A stretch of DNA of 37,420 nt, taken from positions 1-37,420 of the forward strand of contig JACDZG010000071.1 in assembly GCA_013426805.1 (NCBI GenBank), read 5' to 3'. A program made the position numbers and the translations under genes. Under the pieces are notes generated by a model. That model was not told the DNA's origin. It searched no databases and worked only from the letters and a program-made list of their open reading frames with translations. Numbering within the stretch: the first letter of the stretch is position 1; every line of letters begins with the position of its first letter. Shown piece after piece: positions 9,783 through 17,301 of this stretch. Source of the DNA: Chromatiaceae bacterium (GTDB lineage: Bacteria > Pseudomonadota > Gammaproteobacteria > Chromatiales > Chromatiaceae).

Positions 9783-10183
9783 TGCGTCGTCCGGGGCGGG
9801 AGCGGGTGTTCGCGCAACCGAGCGTGGCGCCCGCCAAGTCGCGCCCCTGCGCAGTCGCCGTTGTGCTGGACCTGAAGAACCCGCGCGGCTGGCCCAGGAG
9901 TGGTTGGCGCTTTGACACACTCGCTAAGGCGTGTATGCCGTGCGCGAACGCGATTGAGTTCCATGGCGTCGGCAGAGGCCCGCACCGCTGGAACCGCTGC
10001 AGTTTGGAAAGCACAACATTCCCTTTGGTTGACACAGCCCATCGCGCTTGTCTCGGGTCGTGTCACTGCACACACTGCCAACGCTGGGCAACACCGCCAA
10101 GCGGACCGACAACCGTGCCGCGGCCCTGGCCAGTGACCCAGGAGGTGCCCGGATGTGATTAGCTGTTCACGGAGCAACCCACT
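9783..10183. other. Intergenic region, no convincing gene
   Basis: About 400 bases between the NRPS stop and the MACPF gene. A 126-codon frame starts on an ATG overlapping the NRPS stop (TGATG), but its product is low in hydrophobic order, contains scattered Cys and Arg, and matches no family I recognise. Just before the MACPF ATG a GGAG sits about 9 bases upstream, a good ribosome-binding site. A promoter for the MACPF gene could lie here, but I cannot name one. Confidence 0.5.
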
Positions 10184-11716
10184 ATGACCGATACGGCGAA
10201 TGCCCTCCCCCTGATCCCCGGCCTGGATATGGTCGGGCGCGGCGTCTACCTGCGCCCGCAACAGCCCTTCGAGCTCAAGGAGGTTCTGTTCCGCCAGGCC
10301 GACCACCAGGTGTACCCTTCCAAAGAGACCGGGGCGAGCTATCTGGTGCCCGCGGGCTACGAGGTCAACGACAGCCCGCCCATGCCCGCCGCCCAGGCGC
10401 TCAACCAAATCAAGATTGAGGAGTCGTGGGAGCGCTTCGAGAAACAGACCAGCCTCGACGTCGCCGCCGCGGTCGGCAACGGCCCTTTCAGCGTCGATGT
10501 GAACGCCAGCCAGACCGCGCAATTGCGCTCCGACGAGGAGGCCTATTACGCGCTGCGCAACTCGTTCATCCCGCTGTGGACGGTCTACATCCCCGATAGC
10601 CACCGCTTCATCCAGGGCGATTTCGATCTCCCGATCCCCACTCCCTATGATCCGGCGCAGCGGCGCGTCTACGAGCGCTTCTTTGAGCGCTACGGCACCC
10701 ATTACATCAAACGCGTGTGGGTGGGCGGCAAGGCCATGCTCGCCTTCACCATCGCCAAGTCGTCTGCCATGAGTAAGGAGGACATCAAGGCCGGCCTCAA
10801 GGCCAGCCAGCCCGGGCTGGGCTCGATGACCGCCGGCGGCAGTGCGCAGAGCGCCAAGGAAAAGCTGCAGAACAACTCCGAATGCACCGTCTTCGGCAAG
10901 GGCGGCAACGAGCTGCAGCTCGCCACGCTCAGTTCACTCGACGAGGCCAGCTACAATGCCTGGCTCGCGACCATCAAAGAAAACCCGCAGGTCATCGAAT
11001 TTGATGCCGTCGGCATCTGGACCCTGATCGCCGACGACGCCCAGGCCGAAGCCCTGCGCACCGCCTATATCGAGGCGACCGTCTTCACCCCCCTGCGCGT
11101 CGTTTTCAACCTCGACCAGCGCCTGCACGTCTTCCGCGGCAAGCAGTGCTTTACCTACCACCCGGCCACGGGGGAGACCAGCAAGATAGTCCCCATCAAG
11201 GAACGCTGGCCGGTGCTGACCGAGGTCGGGTTCGAGCAGGTAGACGCCGCCTTCCTCGGCAAATACCTGGTGTCGGCGATCGGCGAGGCACTCGACCGCA
11301 AGCTCTATTTCTTTAACCGTGACAAGTATATCCGCGTCGATGTCGACACCCGGGCGATCGACCCCGGCTACCCCCGAACCATTGCCGAAGGCTGGCCGGG
11401 CGTCCCCTTCGAGCGCATCGATGCGGCGCTTAACGTCTCCCCCGAGGAGCTGTATTTCTTCCTCGGCAACCGATATGTCCGCTTCGACATGCGCCGCAAC
11501 CAGGCCGCGGACGGCTACCCGCAGACCACCGCCCAGCGTTGGGCGGGACTCACCTTCGACCGCATCGACGCGGCCGTCTACTCGGGCAACGCCAAGGTCT
11601 ATTTCTTCCGCGGTAACCAGCACCTGCGCTACGACATGGTGACCTACCGCACCGACCCCGGCTATCCAAAATTCATCTTCGGCAATTATGTCGAGGATTG
11701 GAAATTCTTCGACTGA
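10184..11716 (+). CDS. MACPF (perforin-like) protein with C-terminal hemopexin-like propeller, 510 aa
   Basis: Predicted pore-forming protein. The N-terminal ~300 residues form a MACPF domain with the family signature YGTHY (170-174) followed by a Gly pair at 181-182 (VWVGGK). The last ~200 residues hold four hemopexin-type repeats, at about 312-360, 372-416, 422-466 and 471-510. Each has a hydrophobic/aromatic strand such as LYFF or VYFF, then YxRxD, then GYP, and the first three end in a (I/V)DAA motif; this is a likely four-bladed propeller. No signal peptide is seen (start MTDTANALPL). GGAG about 9 bases upstream supports the start. MACPF proteins act as oligomeric pores in attack or defence, and hemopexin propellers bind ligands or surfaces, so the propeller may direct targeting (inference). 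It lies just upstream of a small membrane protein on the same strand. Confidence 0.9.
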   Translation: MTDTANALPLIPGLDMVGRGVYLRPQQPFELKEVLFRQADHQVYPSKETGASYLVPAGYEVNDSPPMPAAQALNQIKIEESWERFEKQTSLDVAAAVGNGPFSVDVNASQTAQLRSDEEAYYALRNSFIPLWTVYIPDSHRFIQGDFDLPIPTPYDPAQRRVYERFFERYGTHYIKRVWVGGKAMLAFTIAKSSAMSKEDIKAGLKASQPGLGSMTAGGSAQSAKEKLQNNSECTVFGKGGNELQLATLSSLDEASYNAWLATIKENPQVIEFDAVGIWTLIADDAQAEALRTAYIEATVFTPLRVVFNLDQRLHVFRGKQCFTYHPATGETSKIVPIKERWPVLTEVGFEQVDAAFLGKYLVSAIGEALDRKLYFFNRDKYIRVDVDTRAIDPGYPRTIAEGWPGVPFERIDAALNVSPEELYFFLGNRYVRFDMRRNQAADGYPQTTAQRWAGLTFDRIDAAVYSGNAKVYFFRGNQHLRYDMVTYRTDPGYPKFIFGNYVEDWKFFD

Positions 11717-11739
11717 CCGCGACCCCCCACAGGTGACGC

Positions 11740-12216
11740 ATGACAGACACCGCGACCAAGACCGCCCAAGCGGAACAGACCATCAAACGACATGCCCTGG
11801 CCGCCATCGGCGTCGGTGTGGTGCCGCTGCCCTGGTTGGACCTGGCGGCGCTGGCGGGGCTGCAACTCAATCTGGTGCGCAGTCTCGCGGGGCTCTACGG
11901 GGTCGAATTCTCGAGCCAACTCGGCAAGTCGGCCATCGGCGCCCTGCTCGGCGGGGGCGTGCCCGTTTCATTTGCCGCCAATCTGGGCCAGCTGGCCAAG
12001 GGACTGCCGGGTCTGGGCTGGGTGATTGGCGGGGCCAGCGTGGCGCTCTTCGGCGCCGCCTCCACCTATGCTATCGGCAAGGTCTTCGTGCAGCAGTTTG
12101 AATCGGGCAATACGCTCCTGAGCTTCGATCCGGCGCAGGTCAGGGCTTATTACGCACAGCAATACGAACAGGGTCAGCAAGAGGTCCGGAAGAATTTTGC
12201 CGGACTGCGGCCCTGA
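11740..12216 (+). CDS. Small DUF697-like membrane protein, 158 aa
   Basis: Short protein with a charged N-terminus, a P-rich hydrophobic stretch (VVPLPWLDLAALAGLQLNLV, about 19-40) and a longer Gly/Ala-rich hydrophobic hairpin (about 66-112), ending in a soluble, Gln-rich tail. The order PLPxxDxxALxGLQLxxVxxLAxLYG, a central Gly-rich segment and a late ATxAIGK-like turn resemble DUF697 (YcjF-type) proteins. Function of that family is poorly defined; some members accompany small GTPases or stress proteins. An AGG about 7 bases before ATG supports the start. It sits 23 bases after the MACPF stop, so co-transcription is likely, and a role in handling or immunity towards the MACPF pore is possible but unproven. 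Confidence 0.75.
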   Translation: MTDTATKTAQAEQTIKRHALAAIGVGVVPLPWLDLAALAGLQLNLVRSLAGLYGVEFSSQLGKSAIGALLGGGVPVSFAANLGQLAKGLPGLGWVIGGASVALFGAASTYAIGKVFVQQFESGNTLLSFDPAQVRAYYAQQYEQGQQEVRKNFAGLRP

Positions 12217-12278
12217 GTACGGCGGCGGCACCGCGGTTTGCAGCGCATTGCGGCTGCCGTTCTCTCATTCCGGGCGCA

Positions 12279-12300
12279 CCGCCGGGAGCCCCACCGGCGG
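12279..12300. terminator. Possible bidirectional hairpin between convergent genes
   Basis: A 7-bp GC stem (CCGCCGG / CCGGCGG) with an 8-base loop lies between the convergent ends of the DUF697-like gene and the small minus-strand ORF. No T-tract follows, so it is a weak terminator candidate, judged mostly by position. Confidence 0.25.
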
Positions 12301-12338
12301 CACTGGTGCCAACCGGCGGGGGCGGCTCGGCGCCTTGC

Positions 12339-12569
12339 TTACTTATAGAAGGAGACGTTGTTCGTGATGTGTCCCAGTTGCTGCAGCGTGTCGTTGATCG
12401 CGTCCATCAGGCCCAGATCCTGGGTGGTGCCCGTACCGGCCCTGACGCGACGCAGGGCCATGTAAAACGTCAACTCGCCGAAAGCGAACTCGTCACCGCG
12501 CTCACCTTGCTTGGCGATCAGCGCAGCGTACTTGCTTATCTTATCTTCGATGAAGGCTTCAATCGGCAT
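12339..12569 (-). CDS. Small hypothetical protein, 76 aa
   Basis: Open frame from ATG (complement of 12567-12569) giving a balanced, mostly helical acidic protein: MPIEAFIEDKISKYAAL at the start, an internal FAFGELTFYMALRR, and the end ITNNVSFYK. No signal peptide or membrane segment. I do not recognise the family. Its amino-acid composition is far more protein-like than the opposite-strand frame over the same bases. It is convergent with the MACPF/DUF697 pair and separated from the sugar genes by decayed sequence, so it belongs clearly to neither. Confidence 0.55.
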   Translation of the reverse strand: MPIEAFIEDKISKYAALIAKQGERGDEFAFGELTFYMALRRVRAGTGTTQDLGLMDAINDTLQQLGHITNNVSFYK

Positions 12570-12908
12570 GATCGCGGGACTCCGGACTGTGGGTTACAAA
12601 CGACGCCGACGGATACGAAGCGCCGCCGACGAATCTTCAGGCGCTCAACCTTACCCGATTGAACGGCTGAGATCAACAACCAAATACGCTCACTGGATGC
12701 CATTGCTCCTTGTTGGCGAAGAGCCCATGCACCAGCACCACCGGCTGCCACTGCCCACCGCCTCATAGGCTATGTTGCCGTCGGCGGGACGGCATTGCGC
12801 GATAGGGAGCAAGGATAGGAAACCCAGGCTTCCACCGCGCGACTGACGCAAGATGACACGACACCCCGGCCGCCGCCAGCCGCCAGGTTCGGCACACCCA
12901 ATCTTCAC
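12570..12908. other. Spacer with gene debris, no intact gene
   Basis: About 340 bases upstream (minus strand) of the small hypothetical ORF and downstream of the nucleotidyltransferase. It contains the alpha/beta-hydrolase fragment listed separately; I see no other coding signal. Confidence 0.5.
12690..12790 (-). pseudogene. Frameshifted fragment of an alpha/beta-hydrolase N-terminus
   Basis: On the minus strand one frame reads ADGNIAYEAVGSG. After what looks like a one-base deletion, the next frame reads QPVVLVHGLFANKEQWHPV. Joined, these give the classical N-terminal beta-strand and HG oxyanion motif of alpha/beta-hydrolases. No nucleophile elbow or remaining domain follows, so this is a short relic. 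I identify it by pattern only. Confidence 0.55.
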
Positions 12909-13631
12909 TTATTGGAAATGGGTGTAGAACTTCAATAAACCGTCCTGCGCCGCGTCGAGTTCTTCGATCGTATTGAAAGTGATCTCGTCGCCCTCATGCA
13001 CGAAGGTGTAGAGCCGATCGAGCGCGATGATATGATCGAGCATCGCGATCAACCCACGGCCGTCGGGCGCGGCGATCATGTCGTGTGGGAGGGCGTCGAG
13101 CACCTCGGTCTCCATGACAAAGGTGCCGATATAGTAATATAGGATCGGCTTTTCGGTCAGCGACGTCACGCGACAGGACCCGTCCTTGGTAATGAGACCG
13201 AATGGACTGCGGATCGGGGACGAGACGATCGTTATCAGCGCGTGCTTTTCCATGTGGTAGGCGAGCAGTGCATCGAGGGACAGGTTGGACAACGTATCCC
13301 CGTAAGTCACGATGACGCGCTCGTCGAGCGCGGCCTTCGCCGCGGCGATACGCTCCAGCATCCCGGCTTCGACTCCGGCATCGGATATCCTATAGCGGAA
13401 GTCGAACGGCATCGCCCGGCAGGCCTCGACGATCATGTCGGCCTTGTAGCCGACCGCGAGTATAAAATCGTCATAGCCCTGGCGTAGCGCGTCGCTCAAC
13501 TTGTGGTACAGGACCGATTGGCCACGCAACGGGACCAGCGCTTTGGGCAGCCGTTCGCCGAGGTCCTTCAACCGCGTACCTTTGCCGCCGCACAGTATCA
13601 GCGTCCGGCATTTTGCTGCCATACCCGTCAT
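12909..13631 (-). CDS. NDP-sugar nucleotidyltransferase, 240 aa
   Basis: Sugar-1-phosphate nucleotidyltransferase of the glucose-1-phosphate cytidylyl/thymidylyltransferase superfamily. It would join an NTP with a sugar 1-phosphate to give an NDP-sugar. The N-terminus has the diagnostic LILCGGKGTRL loop followed by RLPKALVPLRG and later VTYGDTLSN (metal/nucleotide region) and LTEKP. I place the start at the ATG at 13631, because it overlaps the stop of the upstream epimerase gene as ATGA; a frame extending further upstream is open but overlaps the epimerase. A second in-frame ATG lies three codons downstream. It is the last gene of the minus-strand series and presumably feeds the glycosyltransferases with an activated sugar. 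The exact nucleotide and sugar are not determinable here. Confidence 0.88.
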   Translation of the reverse strand: MTGMAAKCRTLILCGGKGTRLKDLGERLPKALVPLRGQSVLYHKLSDALRQGYDDFILAVGYKADMIVEACRAMPFDFRYRISDAGVEAGMLERIAAAKAALDERVIVTYGDTLSNLSLDALLAYHMEKHALITIVSSPIRSPFGLITKDGSCRVTSLTEKPILYYYIGTFVMETEVLDALPHDMIAAPDGRGLIAMLDHIIALDRLYTFVHEGDEITFNTIEELDAAQDGLLKFYTHFQ

Positions 13632-14620
13632 CGCCCTGGAGCGAGCGCCAACAGCGGCGAGTCTTGGCCGTGATAGATGTCGATGTAGCGTCTGAACCAG
13701 GCAATGGTCAGGTCGAGTCCGTCCTCGAAGCCGATGGTGGGATTCCATCCCAGCAGCTCGCGTGCCCGGGAGGCGTCCGAGCGCATCGTCCAGATCTCGT
13801 TCGGTCGGGTGGGCAGCGCGCCGATCTGCAGCTCGGAGGTCGATCCCGAGCGCTGGTGAATCATTCGCACGACCTCGCGTATCGCCAAGTCGCGCCCGTT
13901 ACCGAGATTCACCACCTGACCGATGGCGCGGTCGTTCAAGGCGGTCAGGATCATGCCTTCGGCGAGATCGGCGACGAAGTTGAACTCGCGCGTCTGTTTG
14001 CCGTCCGTGGTGTAGACGGGGATGCCGCGCAGGCAACGGACGACGATCTCCGGGATGACCGCCCGCGTGCTCTGATACGGGCCGAAGGCATTGAACGGCC
14101 GCAGCACGGCGATGGGCCGCCCGGCTTGGCGGTGTTTCAGCAGGGCATACTGCTCGCCGGCAAATTTGCCGACCGAATAGGGCGAGAGTGGGCGCGGATA
14201 CAGGTGCTCGACGAAGGGCTCCGGCTCCTGCAGGCCGTAGACCTCCGAGGTCGAGATATAGACGAAACGCGCGTAGTCGCCGGCGCTCTCCAAGAGGTTC
14301 ATGGTGCCCATGGCATTCGTCTCCATGGCCTCGCCGGCATGCTGGAAGCTGTTGCCGACATGGTTGTAGGCGGCGAGATGAAAAATGATATCGAACCGCT
14401 GGCCGGGCATGAACGACAAGGATCCGAGGTTGCGTATATCGGCCTCGAAGATCTCGATCTCATCCCAGAGGTGGGCGATCCTGACGTTGCGCTCGATACT
14501 ATTACAGCGCACCAGCACGGCCACCCGGGCGCCCTCGCGCACCGCCGCGGCGAGCAGGTGCGAGCCGATAAACCCGGAGGCCCCGGTGATGAGGACCTTC
14601 TTTCCAGCTAATCTCGACAT
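13628..14620 (-). CDS. NAD-dependent sugar epimerase/dehydratase (extended SDR), 330 aa
   Basis: Extended short-chain dehydrogenase acting on NDP-sugars. It has a Rossmann motif TGASGFIGSH at about 13-22, a catalytic Ser/Thr in YISTSEVYG, the active-site YxxxK as YSVGK, and downstream LRPFNAFGPYQ, typical of GDP/dTDP-sugar 4,6-dehydratases and UDP-sugar 4-epimerases. Length is normal for the family. Its stop overlaps the nucleotidyltransferase start by 4 bases, and the glycosyltransferase upstream ends 10 bases before its ATG. It likely converts the NDP-sugar made next door; whether by epimerisation or dehydration cannot be decided from motifs alone. Confidence 0.9.
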   Translation of the reverse strand: MSRLAGKKVLITGASGFIGSHLLAAAVREGARVAVLVRCNSIERNVRIAHLWDEIEIFEADIRNLGSLSFMPGQRFDIIFHLAAYNHVGNSFQHAGEAMETNAMGTMNLLESAGDYARFVYISTSEVYGLQEPEPFVEHLYPRPLSPYSVGKFAGEQYALLKHRQAGRPIAVLRPFNAFGPYQSTRAVIPEIVVRCLRGIPVYTTDGKQTREFNFVADLAEGMILTALNDRAIGQVVNLGNGRDLAIREVVRMIHQRSGSTSELQIGALPTRPNEIWTMRSDASRARELLGWNPTIGFEDGLDLTIAWFRRYIDIYHGQDSPLLALAPGR

Positions 14621-14630
14621 GGCGTGACGG

Positions 14631-15734
14631 TTACCTCAGGCTGCAATAGGCGTCGACAAAGTTCGGTACCCGCTCCCGGGCGTCCGACAGATTACAGTGC
14701 AGGCGTTCGAGCACCGCAAGTCCGTAGCCCTCGGCCGCCCAGTCCCGGTAATGGATCGCAAACCCCAGGTCCAGCCACGCCTCGGCATTGCGCTGCTCAT
14801 GCTCGCCGAACGGCTCCAGCAAGATCAGCGGCGTGGCCGCCGACAACGAATCGATCAAGGTCGAGCCGCCGGGCTTGCTGATAATGCCGAGGGCGTTGCG
14901 GATCAACTCGTAGACGCAGGGGCAGTCCTCGCAATGGGTATAGACGACCGCTCCGTCGGGGGCCACCTCCCCGAGCGGCGCAAAGCGATGCCGGCCGTCC
15001 GCGTCGCGTTCCCAGGGCTGCCACGCGGGGTCGATCATGTAATAGCGGTGGGCCGCCGCGCGGTCGGTCAGGTCGCCCGGCTCGTGGACGGTGATGTCCA
15101 ATCCGATGCCCTGCGCAGTCAATTGGGGTATCCGCTCTTGGTAGGTCCCCAGGCCCCAACCGCCCCCATGGATGACGAAGCGCCCATTGCGTTGCTCGTA
15201 GGCGAGCGGCGGGGTGTCCGCGACCTGCAACCGGTAGTTGATCCGGCGCTGCTGCCCATCGCACAGCCACAGATGGCGGTAGCGGGGATCGGTCGTGTCG
15301 TATCGCCATGACGGCGAGATGACCGAGTCGGGGTGTACCAGATCGAACCGGATCGCGTCGGCGAACGATGCGCGGGCCAAGTACCGCGCCAGGATCGGGA
15401 CCCAGAATCCATAGACCACGATGAAGCGCGTTCGCCCCTCGCTTTCCCAGGCGGCGAGCAGGCGCTCGACCCCGTCGTGGTCCAGGCTCGGCTCGATGTC
15501 CCGCACGAGCTTCTGGGCCATGCGCGCCAGTGCAAAGTTGTGATGAAAGGCGCTCTTGGTCTTCGCGATGTTGTCGCGTTTCTCGCCCAGGAAGCTGTTT
15601 TCGATGAGCAGCACGTCGGTCGTCAGGCCGCGGGCGCAGAGTTGTCGATCCAGCAGTAGCGCCGGTACATAGGCACCTAAAGAAGAGCCTGAGGCCAGTA
15701 TCGTAACCAGTGTGGTAGGGGGAGCTGTCAACAT
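14631..15734 (-). CDS. GT-B type glycosyltransferase-like protein, 367 aa
   Basis: Starts MLTAPPTTLVTILASGSSLG, with a Gly/Ser-rich N-terminal loop as in MurG/UGT-type GT-B enzymes. The C-terminal domain has SKPGGSTLIDSLSAATPLIL and then GEHEQRNAEAWLDLGFAIHY, matching the nucleotide-sugar binding pattern of families GT1/GT28 (SKPGG, then Q/E-x-x-N-A). A Cys pair (CEDCPC) precedes this motif. It probably transfers a sugar from the NDP-sugar produced by the next two genes. The free ACP gene ends 10 bases upstream, so acceptor and donor genes sit together. The fold call is by motif; acceptor unknown. Confidence 0.72.
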   Translation of the reverse strand: MLTAPPTTLVTILASGSSLGAYVPALLLDRQLCARGLTTDVLLIENSFLGEKRDNIAKTKSAFHHNFALARMAQKLVRDIEPSLDHDGVERLLAAWESEGRTRFIVVYGFWVPILARYLARASFADAIRFDLVHPDSVISPSWRYDTTDPRYRHLWLCDGQQRRINYRLQVADTPPLAYEQRNGRFVIHGGGWGLGTYQERIPQLTAQGIGLDITVHEPGDLTDRAAAHRYYMIDPAWQPWERDADGRHRFAPLGEVAPDGAVVYTHCEDCPCVYELIRNALGIISKPGGSTLIDSLSAATPLILLEPFGEHEQRNAEAWLDLGFAIHYRDWAAEGYGLAVLERLHCNLSDARERVPNFVDAYCSLR

Positions 15735-15744
15735 TTCGCTAGCA

Positions 15745-15987
15745 CTATAACGCTGCCAGGCTGCTGAGCTTCTCGGCCAGACGCCGGATCGAGTTCAAAT
15801 CGCTGTAATCGAACCGCTCGAAGTCGATCTCGATCTCGAACGCCTCTTCGAGCTTGAATAAGAAGGTCACGACCTGAAGGGAGTCGAGCCCGACCTCGTT
15901 GATGATATCGGCATCGTCGGACAGCGTGGCTGCCAGATCGGGTGCCTCTTTGACTTCGGCGAGGATCTCTTTGATTCGCGTCTTCAA
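15745..15987 (-). CDS. Free acyl carrier protein (80 aa), TTG start
   Basis: Single-domain acyl carrier protein with the phosphopantetheine-attachment motif GLDSLQVV and the usual four-helix pattern (acidic helix II, FLFKLEEAFEIEIDFERF). The start is TTG at 15987: it is preceded by AGGGGTGG at proper spacing and no ATG exists in frame nearby. It is the first gene after the tandem hairpin repeat and lies directly before the glycosyltransferase/epimerase/nucleotidyltransferase trio. A free ACP here suggests an acyl chain is handed to or from the glycosylated product, but its partner ligase is not in the window. Confidence 0.9.
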   Translation of the reverse strand: MKTRIKEILAEVKEAPDLAATLSDDADIINEVGLDSLQVVTFLFKLEEAFEIEIDFERFDYSDLNSIRRLAEKLSSLAAL

Positions 15988-16061
15988 TGCTATGCCACCC
16001 CTGTAGATACGAAGCTGTAATCTTGACCTTTTGCGCCGGCCTCGATCGTAACGCCAGCCAC

Positions 16062-16225
16062 TGCGTTAGCCGCACGGTCGTCGGTCCGCACAGCGGACTA
16101 CGGCCAGCGCTACGCCCGTAGGGTCCGCTGTGCGGACCGATCTGCGTTAGCCGCACGGTCGTCGGTCCGCACAGCGGACCCTACGGCCAGCGCTGCGCCC
16201 GTGGGGTCCGCTGTGCGGACCGATC
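16062..16225. repeat. Tandem pair of ~82-bp units, each a long inverted repeat (REP/BIME-like)
   Basis: Two head-to-tail copies, 16062-16142 and 16143-16225, differ by a 2-base indel and a few substitutions. Each unit holds perfect 17-base arms (TCGGTCCGCACAGCGGA and its complement): 16081-16097 with 16124-16140, and 16162-16178 with 16207-16223. Inner stems CTACGG/CCGTAG extend them. This is the architecture of REP/BIME-type elements mobilised by REP-associated transposases. It lies between two same-strand genes and could also act as a transcript-stabilising or attenuating hairpin. Confidence 0.9.
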
Positions 16226-16254
16226 GCCGCTGGCCGGAATTGCGTTCGAGGCCC

Positions 16255-17286
16255 TTATGCCGGTGGCCACGCCCGCTCCGCCGGGTCCGCCGTGCGCATT
16301 CCTTCCGCCGCTTGCCCATAGATCGCGGTGATCGCGGCAACGCGCTCGCGCACGGTCGCGAGCGGCTCCGGCTCGGCCTCCCGTTCGATCACGCGAATAA
16401 AGAAGTCCAACTGGGCGGCGTAATAGTTCTGAGTAGAAAAGCGGATTTTATCAGTGCGGCCGCCGTGCTCGATATCGAGCCAGAGCGCCTGTAGGCCGAA
16501 TGCCGGGCGTAGGAAATTGCCGACCGTGACCGTGGCCTGCTCGAACGTCAAGCGATGGTTGGCCGCGAATGCCCGTTCGAACGAGCACGACAGCTCGCAA
16601 TGCGGACCGTTCGGGAAGTCGAGTTGCACCGTGAACGACAGGTCGACGCCGTCAGGTGCATCGCGCTCGGCCCGCGCGGCGATACGATACCCATGCAGCC
16701 CGATGCAACGCTGCAGGAACTGGACCCAGTAGACACCCAGATCGAAGAATGCGCCGCCGCCGAGTGCCCGCGAGAAGCGGAAGCCGTCGCGTGCCCGCCC
16801 CCTCAGATCCGTAAACAGCCTGGTCTCGCTGGTCAGCAAGGGACCGTAGCGGCCATCCTGTATGAGCTCGGCCAGTGCCTGCTGCCACGGGTGAAAGCCG
16901 ATCATGATCGCCTCGACCACCGGGACGCCGCTCGCCCGCGCGACAGCGGCCAGGGTGTCGAAATCGCGCAGATCAATGCAGAACGGTTTCTCGACCAGCA
17001 CCGGCTTGCCTGCCCGCAGCGCGCGGATCGCCCAATGGACGTGCAGGCTGTTCGGCAGCGCAAGATAGACGCCGTCGACCCGCTCGCTGGCGAGCAGTGC
17101 ATCGTAATCCGCAAACACGGTATCAATGCCATGGGCCTGGGCGAAGGCGCGCGCCTTGGCCGGGTCGCGTGCGGCCACCGCAAAGCTGCACGGTCGGTCC
17201 AAGAGCTTGGCCGGGGCCAACAGGGCCCGTGGCACGATGTTGGCCGCGCCGAGTAAGCCGATACGAACGGGTCGGTCGCCGATCAT
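16255..17286 (-). CDS. Gfo/Idh/MocA-family oxidoreductase, 343 aa
   Basis: NAD(P)-dependent dehydrogenase/reductase of the glucose-fructose oxidoreductase family. The N-terminal Rossmann domain has IGLLGAANIV (about 9-18) and the hallmark EKP motif in KPVLVEKPFCID, preceded by YLALPNSLHVHWA. The C-terminal alpha/beta domain carries GGGAFFDLGVYWVQ, the usual catalytic-region signature. Length is typical. Members reduce NDP-keto-sugars or oxidise sugar hydroxyls, which suits the sugar genes around it. It ends just before the hairpin repeats, and the amidotransferase ends 15 bases upstream of its ATG. Confidence 0.9.
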   Translation of the reverse strand: MIGDRPVRIGLLGAANIVPRALLAPAKLLDRPCSFAVAARDPAKARAFAQAHGIDTVFADYDALLASERVDGVYLALPNSLHVHWAIRALRAGKPVLVEKPFCIDLRDFDTLAAVARASGVPVVEAIMIGFHPWQQALAELIQDGRYGPLLTSETRLFTDLRGRARDGFRFSRALGGGAFFDLGVYWVQFLQRCIGLHGYRIAARAERDAPDGVDLSFTVQLDFPNGPHCELSCSFERAFAANHRLTFEQATVTVGNFLRPAFGLQALWLDIEHGGRTDKIRFSTQNYYAAQLDFFIRVIEREAEPEPLATVRERVAAITAIYGQAAEGMRTADPAERAWPPA

Positions 17287-17301
17287 GACATCTCCGAGCC
17301 T

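Noticed and set aside
9782-10162. 126-codon frame starting on the NRPS stop codon (TGATG)
   Set aside because: The position is attractive, but the translation shows no family resemblance or ordered hydrophobic pattern; kept as non-coding.
12306-12662. 118-codon plus-strand frame opposite the small hypothetical gene
   Set aside because: The minus-strand frame gives the more natural protein composition; this one looks like its mirror.
16062-16225. CRISPR-like array
   Set aside because: Only two units, directly abutting with no spacers, each an internal palindrome; this is a REP-type repeat.
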